Shown piece after piece: positions 25,646 through 33,392 of a stretch of 64,000 nt of DNA (position 1 is its first letter; every line of letters begins with the position of its first letter). Origin of the DNA: Altibacter sp. (GTDB lineage: Bacteria > Bacteroidota > Bacteroidia > Flavobacteriales > Flavobacteriaceae). The position numbers and the translations under genes were made by a program. The notes below the pieces were generated by a model. It worked only from the letters and a program-made list of their open reading frames with translations, was not told the DNA's origin and ran no database searches. The DNA is taken from contig NZ_JAIOHK010000055.1 of assembly GCF_019913785.1 (NCBI RefSeq), positions 1-64,000 of the forward strand. Reading direction: 5' to 3'.

Positions 25646-27091
25646 ATGAAACAAATAATTCTGATATATTGTTTTTTGCATTTGCATCTTAGCTATGGCC
25701 AGTACACTCAAGTACCAGATCCTAATTTCGAACAAGCACTTATAGATTTGGGTATAGATGATGACGGATTAAATGGGCAGTTCTTAACAACAAATGCTAT
25801 TGGGATTACAACTTTAAATTTGGATGAAAAAAATATAAATAATTTGACAGGTATAGAAGCATTTATAGATTTAGAACAGCTGTTTGCAAGTAGTAATAAT
25901 TTAAGCAGTTTTGATCTGTCAATGGTTCCTTCCGATTTATTTACCTTAGGCTTGAATGATAACAACCTATCGGATATCGACTTAAGCAATGTCCCTCAAA
26001 TTGTCAACCTATATCTTGGCAGTAATAATTTTACTAGTATAGATGCTTCCAATCTCTCCAGTCTGTTTATTTTTCATCTCTCTAATCAAAATATTACCAA
26101 TTTGAATTTGACGAATTGCACGAGTTTGGCCTCATTGAGATGTGTAGAAACTTCACTAAATTCAATAGATTTATCAGAATGTGTAAACCTTACCTATTTT
26201 AACGCTCGAGATTCTCAAATTACCTCATTGGATTTTTTAAATAACCCAAATATTGAAGAAATAGAGATTCAAAACACTCCTCTCTCAAATATTAATCTTC
26301 CAAACAATCCATTATTAGATTATCTATCAGTTAGTAATACACTGCTTACTGAACTTGATATATCAAACTGCCAGAGTCTTGTCTCACTGTATTTTAATGA
26401 TACAAATATTACTCAGTTGAATTTTAGTAACAATACTAATATTGAAATTATTTCTGGGAATAATAGTTCATTGAGCAGTATTGATGTAACAAATAATCCA
26501 AATTTAAGTTGGCTTTGGTTGAGAAATAATAACCTAACAGGGATTATAGATTTGTCCAATAATTTTGTTTTAGACGATGTTGAATTAAATTATAATATGC
26601 TTGAGGAGATGGACTTTTCTCACAATACGGACATTTCATTTATTAGAATTGACGATAATCCTAATTTACAGTTTGTAAATATGAATAATGGATCTAATGA
26701 AGATCTAGTTGCATTTATCGCCATTGACTGTCCAGAATTATCCTGTGTGGTTGTAGATGACACCAATGCCCCCAATACAAATTTCATCGTTGACGCTCAT
26801 ACAACCCTAGTGGAGAATATAGAAGATTGTGACAATCTTTCAGTTACTAAAAATAAATTGAGATCACTTTTTAATGTCTTCCCAAATCCAGTAAAAGGAG
26901 CTTTAAGAATTAAAAATAACTCTACATTTCAAATAGAATCTATTGAATTCTATAATCTCATTGGAGAATTAGTGCTTTCTAAAACCGAGAACCTCTACTT
27001 TGTTGACACTTCGATTCTAAAGAGTGGTGTATATTTTCTAAAAATCATAACGGGAAAAGGCACTCTTATCGAGAAAGTGCTAAAAAAGTAA
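25646..27091 (+). CDS. Secreted leucine-rich-repeat protein with T9SS sorting domain (third copy)
   Basis: A 481-residue exported LRR protein. ATG 25646 opens a signal peptide (MKQIILIYCFLHLHLSYGQ), followed by VPDPNFEQALIDLGIDDDGLNG, about 14 short LRR units rich in Asn/Ser (LxxLxxxNNxLxxIDLSN), the block CVVVDDTNAPN...IEDC shared with the LRR proteins at 13-15 kb, and a type A sorting domain (NVFPNPVKGALRIKN ... GVYFLKII ... VLKK). The gene is clearly richer in A/T than its surroundings and lies beside a decayed protease gene, suggesting acquisition by transfer. The ligand is unknown. Confidence 0.85.
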   Translation: MKQIILIYCFLHLHLSYGQYTQVPDPNFEQALIDLGIDDDGLNGQFLTTNAIGITTLNLDEKNINNLTGIEAFIDLEQLFASSNNLSSFDLSMVPSDLFTLGLNDNNLSDIDLSNVPQIVNLYLGSNNFTSIDASNLSSLFIFHLSNQNITNLNLTNCTSLASLRCVETSLNSIDLSECVNLTYFNARDSQITSLDFLNNPNIEEIEIQNTPLSNINLPNNPLLDYLSVSNTLLTELDISNCQSLVSLYFNDTNITQLNFSNNTNIEIISGNNSSLSSIDVTNNPNLSWLWLRNNNLTGIIDLSNNFVLDDVELNYNMLEEMDFSHNTDISFIRIDDNPNLQFVNMNNGSNEDLVAFIAIDCPELSCVVVDDTNAPNTNFIVDAHTTLVENIEDCDNLSVTKNKLRSLFNVFPNPVKGALRIKNNSTFQIESIEFYNLIGELVLSKTENLYFVDTSILKSGVYFLKIITGKGTLIEKVLKK

Positions 27092-27235
27092 CCCTAAGAA
27101 GCATAGCTTTTTAATAATTAGATAAGCTATTCATTTACAAAATCAAACTATCTTTAAGAAAAACCTCGAGGGTTTATGGTATAATGAAAATAGTTACATA
27201 CTTTTCGAGGTACTCTTTCCGTTTAAATTTATAAA

Positions 27236-27580
27236 ATGCAGATTACCAAACATAATTTACATACGGCCCAACTCACTAACAATTGCCCAACTTGTTTTGC
27301 AAATCAGGGATTGGAATTTACTTTTTCACAAGAGGAGACAGAAACGAAATACTATACAAAAGCAGGTAGCAGGATTTTTGAGTCTTTATACTGTCATAGC
27401 TGTAATAATACCATCTATCCGGTGAATTGGACCGACGATATTGAAAGGGTCTATCAATACAACAAAAAGTTAGTCAACCCAAAAAACACTACCATTCGGT
27501 TAAAAACAAGCGCCTATCTTTTGCTATTGCTATTTGTAGTTTTGGTTGCAACCGGGCTGCTACTCGCTATGAACTATTAA
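27236..27580 (+). CDS. Hypothetical protein with two CxxC pairs and a C-terminal membrane helix
   Basis: A 114-residue protein with a likely zinc ribbon (CPTC near residue 17 and CHSC near residue 53) and one membrane helix at the C-terminus (AYLLLLLFVVLVATGLLLA). The layout is that of a tail-anchored zinc-ribbon protein facing the cytoplasm. I do not recognise a named family. Base composition returns to that of the core genome here. Its stop overlaps by four bases the stop of the convergent HIT gene. Confidence 0.7.
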   Translation: MQITKHNLHTAQLTNNCPTCFANQGLEFTFSQEETETKYYTKAGSRIFESLYCHSCNNTIYPVNWTDDIERVYQYNKKLVNPKNTTIRLKTSAYLLLLLFVVLVATGLLLAMNY

Positions 27581-27969
27581 GAAATATGGCCTTGGATTTT
27601 TTTGGCAAGTTTGGTAAAATCCTTGGGGAGCATGGTGACTTTGTGCTTAAAGGTCATCTCCTTCATATCGTTTAACGGAATTAGATGCACGTGTACGTGC
27701 GGCACTTCCAAGCCTACTACGGCCATTCCAACACGCTTACACGGGACCGATTTTTCTACGGCAATGGCCACTTTTCGGGAAAACTGCATCAACTGAAGGT
27801 ACATATGCTCCCCCATATCGAAAAGCTTATCCTCTTCGTCTTTCGGGACACAAAGTGTGTGACCCTTTGCATTGGGATTAATATCCAGAAAAGCTATAAA
27901 ATTTTCGTCCTCTGCTACTTTGTAACAGGGAATTTCTCCGTTGATTATTTTCGTAAAGATCGATGCCAT
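27577..27969 (-). CDS. HIT family nucleotide hydrolase
   Basis: A 130-residue histidine-triad protein (HINT-like). The active-site motif HVHVHLIP sits near residue 100, preceded by FLDINPNAKGHTLCVPK, the conserved nucleotide-binding block. Family members hydrolyse purine nucleoside phosphoramidates or dinucleotides; the cellular substrate is not known. One base separates its ATG from the greA stop, so it is co-transcribed with greA, a pairing seen in other flavobacteria. Confidence 0.94.
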   Translation of the reverse strand: MASIFTKIINGEIPCYKVAEDENFIAFLDINPNAKGHTLCVPKDEEDKLFDMGEHMYLQLMQFSRKVAIAVEKSVPCKRVGMAVVGLEVPHVHVHLIPLNDMKEMTFKHKVTMLPKDFTKLAKKIQGHIS

Positions 27970-27970
27970 C

Positions 27971-28447
27971 CTAGTCTCTTGAGATTTCTAATATTTCAAA
28001 TTTCATCACTCCATTTGGCACTTGGATTTCGGCGATTTCGCCAACTTTTTTTCCAAGAAGTCCTTTTCCAATGGGAGAATCAACCGAAATTTTACCAGTT
28101 TTTAAATCGGCTTCACTCTGGGCAACCAACTTATACCTCATCTCCATACCGTTGGTCTTATTTTTAATTTTCACATTGGAATGCACCAATACTTTGGATA
28201 CATCCAGTTGAGATTCGTCAATAAGGCGCGCATTGGCAACAATTTCTTCCAATTTCGAAATTCTCATTTCCAACATTCCTTGGGCCTCTTTGGCTGCATC
28301 GTATTCGGCATTCTCACTAAGATCACCCTTGTCGCGCGCTTCGGCAATGGCATTGGAGGCCTTTGGCCGTTCTACATCACGCATATAGTCCAACTCATCT
28401 CTTAATTTTTTTAATCCTTCGGCTGTATAATATGATACTTTACTCAT
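27971..28447 (-). CDS. greA: Transcription elongation factor GreA
   Basis: Binds the secondary channel of RNA polymerase and stimulates cleavage of backtracked transcripts. The 158-residue product has the coiled-coil N-terminus with the tip residues in ARDKGDLSENAEYDAAKE (Asp and Glu of DLSENAEY contact the active site) and the C-terminal FKBP-like domain with SPIGKGLLGKKVGEIAEIQVP. I placed the start at ATG 28447 (MSKVSYYTAEG); the frame remains open 33 codons upstream but through the leader. A promoter box and an intrinsic terminator lie in that leader. Followed by the HIT gene. Confidence 0.96.
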   Translation of the reverse strand: MSKVSYYTAEGLKKLRDELDYMRDVERPKASNAIAEARDKGDLSENAEYDAAKEAQGMLEMRISKLEEIVANARLIDESQLDVSKVLVHSNVKIKNKTNGMEMRYKLVAQSEADLKTGKISVDSPIGKGLLGKKVGEIAEIQVPNGVMKFEILEISRD

Positions 28448-28533
28448 AACTTCATCGTTTGTGTTATTGTAACACGCTTGTTCAACTTTTTCAGCAAATC
28501 CTTGTAAATTTAGGGGTACGCTTATTAAAACAT

Positions 28534-28560
28534 AAAAAAATCCCATAAGTGCCGGGATTT
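28534..28560 (-). terminator. Intrinsic terminator in the greA leader
   Basis: Reverse-strand stem AAATCCC (28560-28554) with GGGATTT (28544-28538), nine-base loop, followed by four or more U residues. It lies between the candidate greA promoter and the greA start codon, about 90 bases before the ATG, so it can act as an attenuator. It might instead stop readthrough from the TonB receptor gene further upstream. Confidence 0.7.
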
Positions 28561-28567
28561 CGTATTA

Positions 28568-28575
28568 CAAATATA
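28568..28575 (-). promoter_or_regulatory. Candidate greA promoter -7 box (TATATTTG)
   Basis: Exact match to TAnnTTTG on the reverse strand, ending a few bases before the leader terminator. At -33 the sequence is TGG rather than TTG, 21 bases upstream, so this is a good -7 with a weak -33. Confidence 0.5.
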
Positions 28576-28631
28576 CTAAAAAATTCATTTTGCCCATTTT
28601 ATTGTACTTTCGCCACACTATTTTTACCGTT

Positions 28632-29063
28632 ATGAAAACGAAACTTTATATCCTCATCACTTTTTTAGTTCTAATCGCCTGCAAAAAGGATGATGGCGTT
28701 AGAAATGACAATCCCTATCTGGTGGATCCATTAGTCAACCTAACCCTCAACCTGAACCTACCCGAATACAATCCTTTGAAATTCCCAGGAAATAGCATAA
28801 CGATCAATCATCAAGGCATTAAAGGGATTGTAATCTACAATGTGAACAATGATCTTTACACCGCCTTCGAACTAAGTGACCCCAATCACACGCCGAATAG
28901 TTGTTCTCGGATGACCATAGAAGGTATTGTCGCCAGCTGTCCGTGCAATGACGATAACTCTTACGACATAGTCACCGGCCAACACCAAGCCGATGAAAAC
29001 CTATACCCAATGCTTCAATATATCGCTACACGTACCGGGGATAATATTCAAATAGGCAATTAG
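28632..29063 (+). CDS. Lipoprotein with Rieske-like cysteine pattern
   Basis: A 143-residue lipoprotein: ATG 28632 begins a signal peptide with lipobox LIAC, so Cys is lipidated and the protein sits in a membrane of the envelope. The body contains LNLPEYNPLKFPGNSITI, a conserved block of a flavobacterial family, and later CSRMTIEGIVASCPCNDDNSYDIVTGQ. The arrangement of Cys around MTIEG resembles Rieske-type domains, but the two His ligands of a real 2Fe-2S centre are absent. Function unknown. Its last four bases overlap the stop of the convergent TonB-dependent receptor. Confidence 0.7.
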   Translation: MKTKLYILITFLVLIACKKDDGVRNDNPYLVDPLVNLTLNLNLPEYNPLKFPGNSITINHQGIKGIVIYNVNNDLYTAFELSDPNHTPNSCSRMTIEGIVASCPCNDDNSYDIVTGQHQADENLYPMLQYIATRTGDNIQIGN

Positions 29064-31237
29064 AATTTTATGGTTGCTCCTGCTAAAAAATTAATTGTGG
29101 CCTGTGGATAATATCCGGCACCTTCAATGGTAGTGACCGTTCCCGGAGTACTATAGTCATCATCAAACCTATAGTAATAACCATTGGATACATAGTGCAC
29201 ATTAAACATATTATTCACTAAAGCAGATAATACAATTTCCCGAACAAAAGCTACATTGTTCAAAGTATACCTAATGTTGAAATCATTTATAAAAAAGCTA
29301 TCCAGTTTTGAAACTTCACTGGCTGTATTTCCCATATATTGCTCACCAACAAATTTTGTAAGCAGCCCCAATTGCAAATTAGGTAGCGGCTGAAATTCGA
29401 TGACATTCCCTGCGATGATCTGTGGAGAAAAAGAGATATCAGTATTCCCAAGATCAACCAATTCGCCGTCTAAGGAAGTTATAAAATCTACATTCTTATT
29501 GGTGCTAAAAGCCACATTGGGACGTAACGCGATCTTGGGGGTCACCTCAATGCTTGCATCCACTTCCAATCCCAGTCGGTAGCTCTTTCCACTGGTGGCT
29601 CTAATTGGAGCACCCACATCATCCAGCGCTCCTGTGAGCACTAACTGATCTTTATAATCCATATAAAAGAGATTGCTGTTTATTTGTATTTTTTCTGAAG
29701 CAAAACGCCAACCCAGTTCAATATCGTCTAGTTTTTCTGAAGTAGTGATCCCCTGCTCGTAATCGCTTCTTCTAGGCTCACGATGCGCCCTTCCATACGA
29801 AATGTACAGTTGGTTTTTTCTATTAAGTTGGACCGAAACACCCGCCTTCGGATTAAAAAAATTGTAGTTTTCATCTATTGCCAAGGGCAAACGGTCTGAA
29901 GTTTCTCCATTGGTTTTGTAATTGACAAACCTCCCCTGAAGATCTCCAAAGACACTCCATTGTGGATTGATACGCCACGTTGCTTTCGAAAAAACGGTGG
30001 CTTCGGTCTTGTCACCTCTCCCAAAATAATACCGGTCCCTAATCTCACTTCCACCCGAATATTGTGCCCAAATTACTTCTCCAAAATGATCTCCTGTATA
30101 CGTACTAAAAAATGCCCCGGCTACCACATCAACCATTTCATCTTTATAATTGACATTGGCATTTAACGCATAAAAATTATTGTCCAACCATCGGCGCCGA
30201 ATAAGGTCGGTTGTATTAATGGTATCACCTCCTATTTCAACGGGTTCGAAATTATAAAAAGCAAAATCCTCGTCTTCTTTATACTGCTCAAAATATCCGC
30301 GTCCATAGGTGTAATTAAAAGCTATGCTGCTGCTCCAACGATTGTTATAGCGCTGGTTCCAAACGAGTTGATAATGGTCCTGAGCGTAGTTATCAACCTC
30401 ATTATCATAAAATTTAGTGGTGCCATCGGAATCGGTATACATCCCGGCATAGTTGGTGGTTCGGTCTGTTTCCAAGGTTTCGGCATCGATCCCGTTCCAG
30501 GCCTGATAGGTTTCTTCCCTTCCGCCGAAGGCAATCGCTTTAACCAGAGTGTTGTGGTCCTTAAAAGCGGCTTGTAAAAAATAGGATTTCAAATCGGAAC
30601 GCGCCCTGTCAATATATCCGTCTGAAGCGATATTTGAAAGCCTTCCCGCTATTTCAAAGTGCTCATTCAATAGACCGGTGCTAAACTTTAATGTATGCTT
30701 TCGGGTATGGTATGAACCAAATGAATTGGAAAATTCACCGGAAGCATTTTCGGCAACAGCATCTGTCAATAAATTCAAACTAGCACCAAAGGCTCCCGAA
30801 CCATTGGTAGAAGTCCCAACCCCTCTTTGCAGTTGTAAATTTTGTACCGAAGAAGTGAAATCCGGGAGGTTTACCCAAAAAGTCCCCTGACTCTCGGCAT
30901 CGTTAAATGGAATACCGTTGAGGGTAACATTGACCCGTGACGCATCACTTCCGCGTACGCGAATATACGTATACCCCACGCCTGCTCCGGCATCACTGGT
31001 GGTTACAACCGATGGTAGATAATTGAGTAAATAGGGTATGTCCTGACCTAAATTCCGCTTCTCCAATTCGCCCTTGTTAAGATTGGAGTGTGTAATTGGA
31101 GAATCGGCATCCACACGAACCGATTTTACAATCACCTCTTCAAGACTTTCCACATGGGTAGAATCGGTTACAATTTCCTGTGAAAAAGCAGACAGAAAAA
31201 GAAATACAAAACAGCATGTCGCATAAAATTGTTTCAT
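29060..31237 (-). CDS. TonB-dependent outer-membrane receptor under TPP riboswitch control (thiamine uptake)
   Basis: A 725-residue outer-membrane transporter energised by TonB. It has a signal peptide (about residues 1-19), a plug domain with LEEVIVKSVRVDADSP, YLLNYLPSVVTTSDAGAGVGYTYIRVRGSD (read in parts), LNGIPFNDAESQG and LQRGVGTSTNGSGAFGASLNL, and a C-terminal beta-barrel ending in FLAGATIKF. No N-terminal carboxypeptidase-like domain. A TPP riboswitch with its own promoter and terminator lies directly upstream, so thiamine, a thiamine phosphate or a precursor is the likely cargo. TPP-controlled outer-membrane receptors are known from comparative work in Bacteroidota; the exact ligand is inference. 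Confidence 0.9.
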   Translation of the reverse strand: MKQFYATCCFVFLFLSAFSQEIVTDSTHVESLEEVIVKSVRVDADSPITHSNLNKGELEKRNLGQDIPYLLNYLPSVVTTSDAGAGVGYTYIRVRGSDASRVNVTLNGIPFNDAESQGTFWVNLPDFTSSVQNLQLQRGVGTSTNGSGAFGASLNLLTDAVAENASGEFSNSFGSYHTRKHTLKFSTGLLNEHFEIAGRLSNIASDGYIDRARSDLKSYFLQAAFKDHNTLVKAIAFGGREETYQAWNGIDAETLETDRTTNYAGMYTDSDGTTKFYDNEVDNYAQDHYQLVWNQRYNNRWSSSIAFNYTYGRGYFEQYKEDEDFAFYNFEPVEIGGDTINTTDLIRRRWLDNNFYALNANVNYKDEMVDVVAGAFFSTYTGDHFGEVIWAQYSGGSEIRDRYYFGRGDKTEATVFSKATWRINPQWSVFGDLQGRFVNYKTNGETSDRLPLAIDENYNFFNPKAGVSVQLNRKNQLYISYGRAHREPRRSDYEQGITTSEKLDDIELGWRFASEKIQINSNLFYMDYKDQLVLTGALDDVGAPIRATSGKSYRLGLEVDASIEVTPKIALRPNVAFSTNKNVDFITSLDGELVDLGNTDISFSPQIIAGNVIEFQPLPNLQLGLLTKFVGEQYMGNTASEVSKLDSFFINDFNIRYTLNNVAFVREIVLSALVNNMFNVHYVSNGYYYRFDDDYSTPGTVTTIEGAGYYPQATINFLAGATIKF

Positions 31238-31304
31238 TCGTAAAAAATTAGCACGAATAAAAGGGGTATTACTCTTTTGTTATAGATTTATAAAAACACA
31301 GCAT

Positions 31305-31339
31305 AAAAAAACCTATTAGCACTTATAGGAACTAATAGG
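31305..31339 (-). terminator. Riboswitch-associated terminator
   Basis: Reverse-strand stem CCTATTAG (31339-31332) with CTAATAGG (31319-31312) followed by seven U residues. Placed between the TPP aptamer and the TonB receptor start, it is the expected expression platform that ends transcription when TPP is bound. Confidence 0.85.
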
Positions 31340-31368
31340 GGTATACAATGCGGACACTTTTGTATCCT

Positions 31369-31439
31369 ATCCCTTGGCGGCATTATCCGCCCAGGTTCAT
31401 TGGGTATAATCTCAGCTTTTTACGGCACCCCTTTGAGAT
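31369..31439 (-). promoter_or_regulatory. TPP riboswitch (THI element)
   Basis: On the reverse strand the conserved aptamer core is clear: GGGGTGCC, then GCTGAGA, ACCC, GAACCTG and GGATAATGCC, closing with AAGGGAT. The P1 helix can form between ATCTC (31439-31435) and GGGAT (31373-31369). This order and spacing are diagnostic of the thiamine pyrophosphate aptamer. It is followed by an intrinsic terminator and then the TonB-dependent receptor. Confidence 0.95.
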
Positions 31440-31445
31440 GTAGGG

Positions 31446-31453
31446 CAAAGATA
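31446..31453 (-). promoter_or_regulatory. Promoter -7 box of the riboswitch transcript (TATCTTTG)
   Basis: TATCTTTG on the reverse strand lies just before the TPP aptamer, between it and the arfB stop, so the receptor mRNA can begin independently of arfB with the aptamer at its extreme 5' end. No good -33 TTG was seen. Confidence 0.55.
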
Positions 31454-31458
31454 AGAAA

Positions 31459-31863
31459 TTAGTCTAGAGGGGGAGGTTTACGCGAAGATTTTTTTAAGGC
31501 TTGCGTTTTCTTGGCTTTCAGTCTTCTTTCGATAGCCGACTTGGTCGGTTTCGTTTTTTTTCTGGGTTTTGATACTTTCAGGTTTTCCTTCAGAAGCCTT
31601 AGCAAGCGTTCGATAACTATGGCTTTATTGCGGGACTGACTTCTAGTTTCCCCACATTGTAGCGTCAGGGTTCCTTCCGAAGAAATTCGAGAAGCCAATT
31701 TCGTGTAAAGTCGTTGCTTTTCGGCTTCAGACAAGGCTTCGGAGGCCAAGATGAGAAAAGAGACCTCCACTTTGGTAGCGGTCTTATTGACGTGCTGCCC
31801 TCCGGGACCACTGCTTCGGACTGCCTTAAATGTAAATTCTTTTATGAGTAAATCCGTCTGCAT
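31459..31863 (-). CDS. arfB: Peptidyl-tRNA hydrolase ArfB (ribosome rescue)
   Basis: Codon-independent release factor that frees peptides on stalled ribosomes. The 134-residue protein has the GGQ loop in RSSGPGGQHVNKTATKVEV and a basic C-terminal tail (KPRKKTKPTKSAIERRLKAKKTQ in parts) that enters the empty mRNA channel. Length and order match ArfB/YaeJ rather than PrfA/B. ATG overlaps the stop of the DUF4301 gene by one base, so translation is probably coupled. Confidence 0.94.
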   Translation of the reverse strand: MQTDLLIKEFTFKAVRSSGPGGQHVNKTATKVEVSFLILASEALSEAEKQRLYTKLASRISSEGTLTLQCGETRSQSRNKAIVIERLLRLLKENLKVSKPRKKTKPTKSAIERRLKAKKTQALKKSSRKPPPLD

Positions 31864-33392
31864 CAGGCATTGGGTCGATGTTCCTTGCTCAACAAGTCGT
31901 TCACGGTCTTAACCGGATTAAAGGTAAGACCGGGCACTTCCACAAGTGCCGTATTCCAATTGGACATGCCGCCATTCCAAAGCCCGGGTAATTCTAGTGC
32001 TTTTAATTTCTTACCATTTTGTGACTTTTCCGAAATAAATCCTGCCTTCGGATTGCAAAATTTAGTAAGATCGAATTTGTTTCCTTTAAAATCCCTAACC
32101 CCACAAACAATATCCACCGGATTAAAATGGGTAGCTTCATAGGCCATCGCACGTTGTCGTTTGTCTTCCATGTCAATCTGCGCTGTTTCTACAATCTGCA
32201 AAGTAGTAATCCCGGTTTCATTTTTCACCCAGAATGGCCCTCCGCCCGGAGCTCCCGTATTTTTCACCACCCCGCAAACACGAATGGGACGGTTTAAAAT
32301 ATACTTTAATTCCTCTATACTTTCAGGAATTTCCTTTACACTAAGTTCGTTCCACAGAAAGGATCGGACTTCCTTGGCAATGGCTTCCATCCCATTATTG
32401 CCGTGAAGTTCCTCCAAATAGTTAAATATTTTTTGCTGCAGCCAAAGCAATTTCCCCGCAAGTAATTTCTTGTAATGCGCAATGGTTTCCACATATTCTT
32501 CGGCAACCACATTGTCAATGTTCTTTATAAAGAGCAGATCGGCATCCACATCGTTCAGGTTTTCCAAAAGTGCGCCATGACCCGAAGGTCTAAAAATCAA
32601 TCGGCCATCGGCATCTCGTAAGGGTTTGTTTTCTAGTGTAACCGCAATTGTATCGGTCTCTTTTTTCTGAAAGGAATAGGAGATATTGAAATTGGTCTTG
32701 GTTTTTTTGCTTACCCTTTTTTTAACTGAATTAAATTCCTTTTTAAAATAGGAGACGTGTTCTTCAGCAAAGGTAAAATGGATTAAGGCTTCCTCTTTTA
32801 CCGAAGCGTAATGAGCCGCTTCAAACAATTGTTCCTCGAAGGCTGTAGTGGCATATTTTGTATATTTATGAAACGGTATCAGCCCCTTTGGCAGCTTATT
32901 AAAATTAAGGCCTTTTTTATCCAACATGGTTTTTACCAAAAGATAGCTCCGCATCCCCTTTTTACAATGTTTGTATTCGGGGTAGTTCTCCCGAATTTTT
33001 TTTCGAAGCGGATTCAGAAAGGCAAAGTCCTTTTGCGCACCAAAGAATTTGACAAGTTCTTCCCTGCCTTCAGTCTTTAAGAATTTATTCAGTCGTTCTT
33101 CCTCCGGATTGTATTCCTCCAAAAATTGATGTAAAAACCGAAACATCCGAGTAGCGGCACCCGAAGCAGGGACAAATTTTACAATTTCCAATTTGTCTTG
33201 CTTGGTCTCGTAGAGCGAAATTAACTTTTGTTGTACATCGGCGGGGATCGCCTCAATCCCGTTTCCCACAGAAGCTGCTGTAACGATCTCCATAAAAGGA
33301 ATTCCACGTGCAAAGGTTTCAAGCTGTTTTACCACTGTGTCGACAGACAGGCCATGCTTTTCAATTTGTTGTAGGTCTTTTTTTGTTAGCAT
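31863..33392 (-). CDS. DUF4301 family protein
   Basis: A 509-residue soluble protein matching DUF4301, a Bacteroidota family without proven function. Recognisable blocks are FVPASGAATRMFRFL near residue 78, FRPSGHGALLENLND near 265, PIRVCGVVKNTGAPGGGPFWV near 365, and ELPGLWNGGMSNWNTALVEVP near the C-terminus. The first block and GHGALLENL look like nucleotidyltransferase or sugar-nucleotide pyrophosphorylase motifs, so activity on a nucleotide sugar is a guess. It overlaps the kinase gene upstream by a few bases and arfB downstream by one. Confidence 0.88.
   Translation of the reverse strand: MLTKKDLQQIEKHGLSVDTVVKQLETFARGIPFMEIVTAASVGNGIEAIPADVQQKLISLYETKQDKLEIVKFVPASGAATRMFRFLHQFLEEYNPEEERLNKFLKTEGREELVKFFGAQKDFAFLNPLRKKIRENYPEYKHCKKGMRSYLLVKTMLDKKGLNFNKLPKGLIPFHKYTKYATTAFEEQLFEAAHYASVKEEALIHFTFAEEHVSYFKKEFNSVKKRVSKKTKTNFNISYSFQKKETDTIAVTLENKPLRDADGRLIFRPSGHGALLENLNDVDADLLFIKNIDNVVAEEYVETIAHYKKLLAGKLLWLQQKIFNYLEELHGNNGMEAIAKEVRSFLWNELSVKEIPESIEELKYILNRPIRVCGVVKNTGAPGGGPFWVKNETGITTLQIVETAQIDMEDKRQRAMAYEATHFNPVDIVCGVRDFKGNKFDLTKFCNPKAGFISEKSQNGKKLKALELPGLWNGGMSNWNTALVEVPGLTFNPVKTVNDLLSKEHRPNA

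Noticed and set aside
27103-27130. Hairpin ATAGCTT/AAGCTAT after the third LRR gene as a terminator
   Set aside because: The stem is AT-rich and no T-run follows on either strand.
24152-27235. Insertion sequence or integrative element as the carrier of the AT-rich block
   Set aside because: No transposase, integrase, terminal inverted repeats or target-site duplication could be found.
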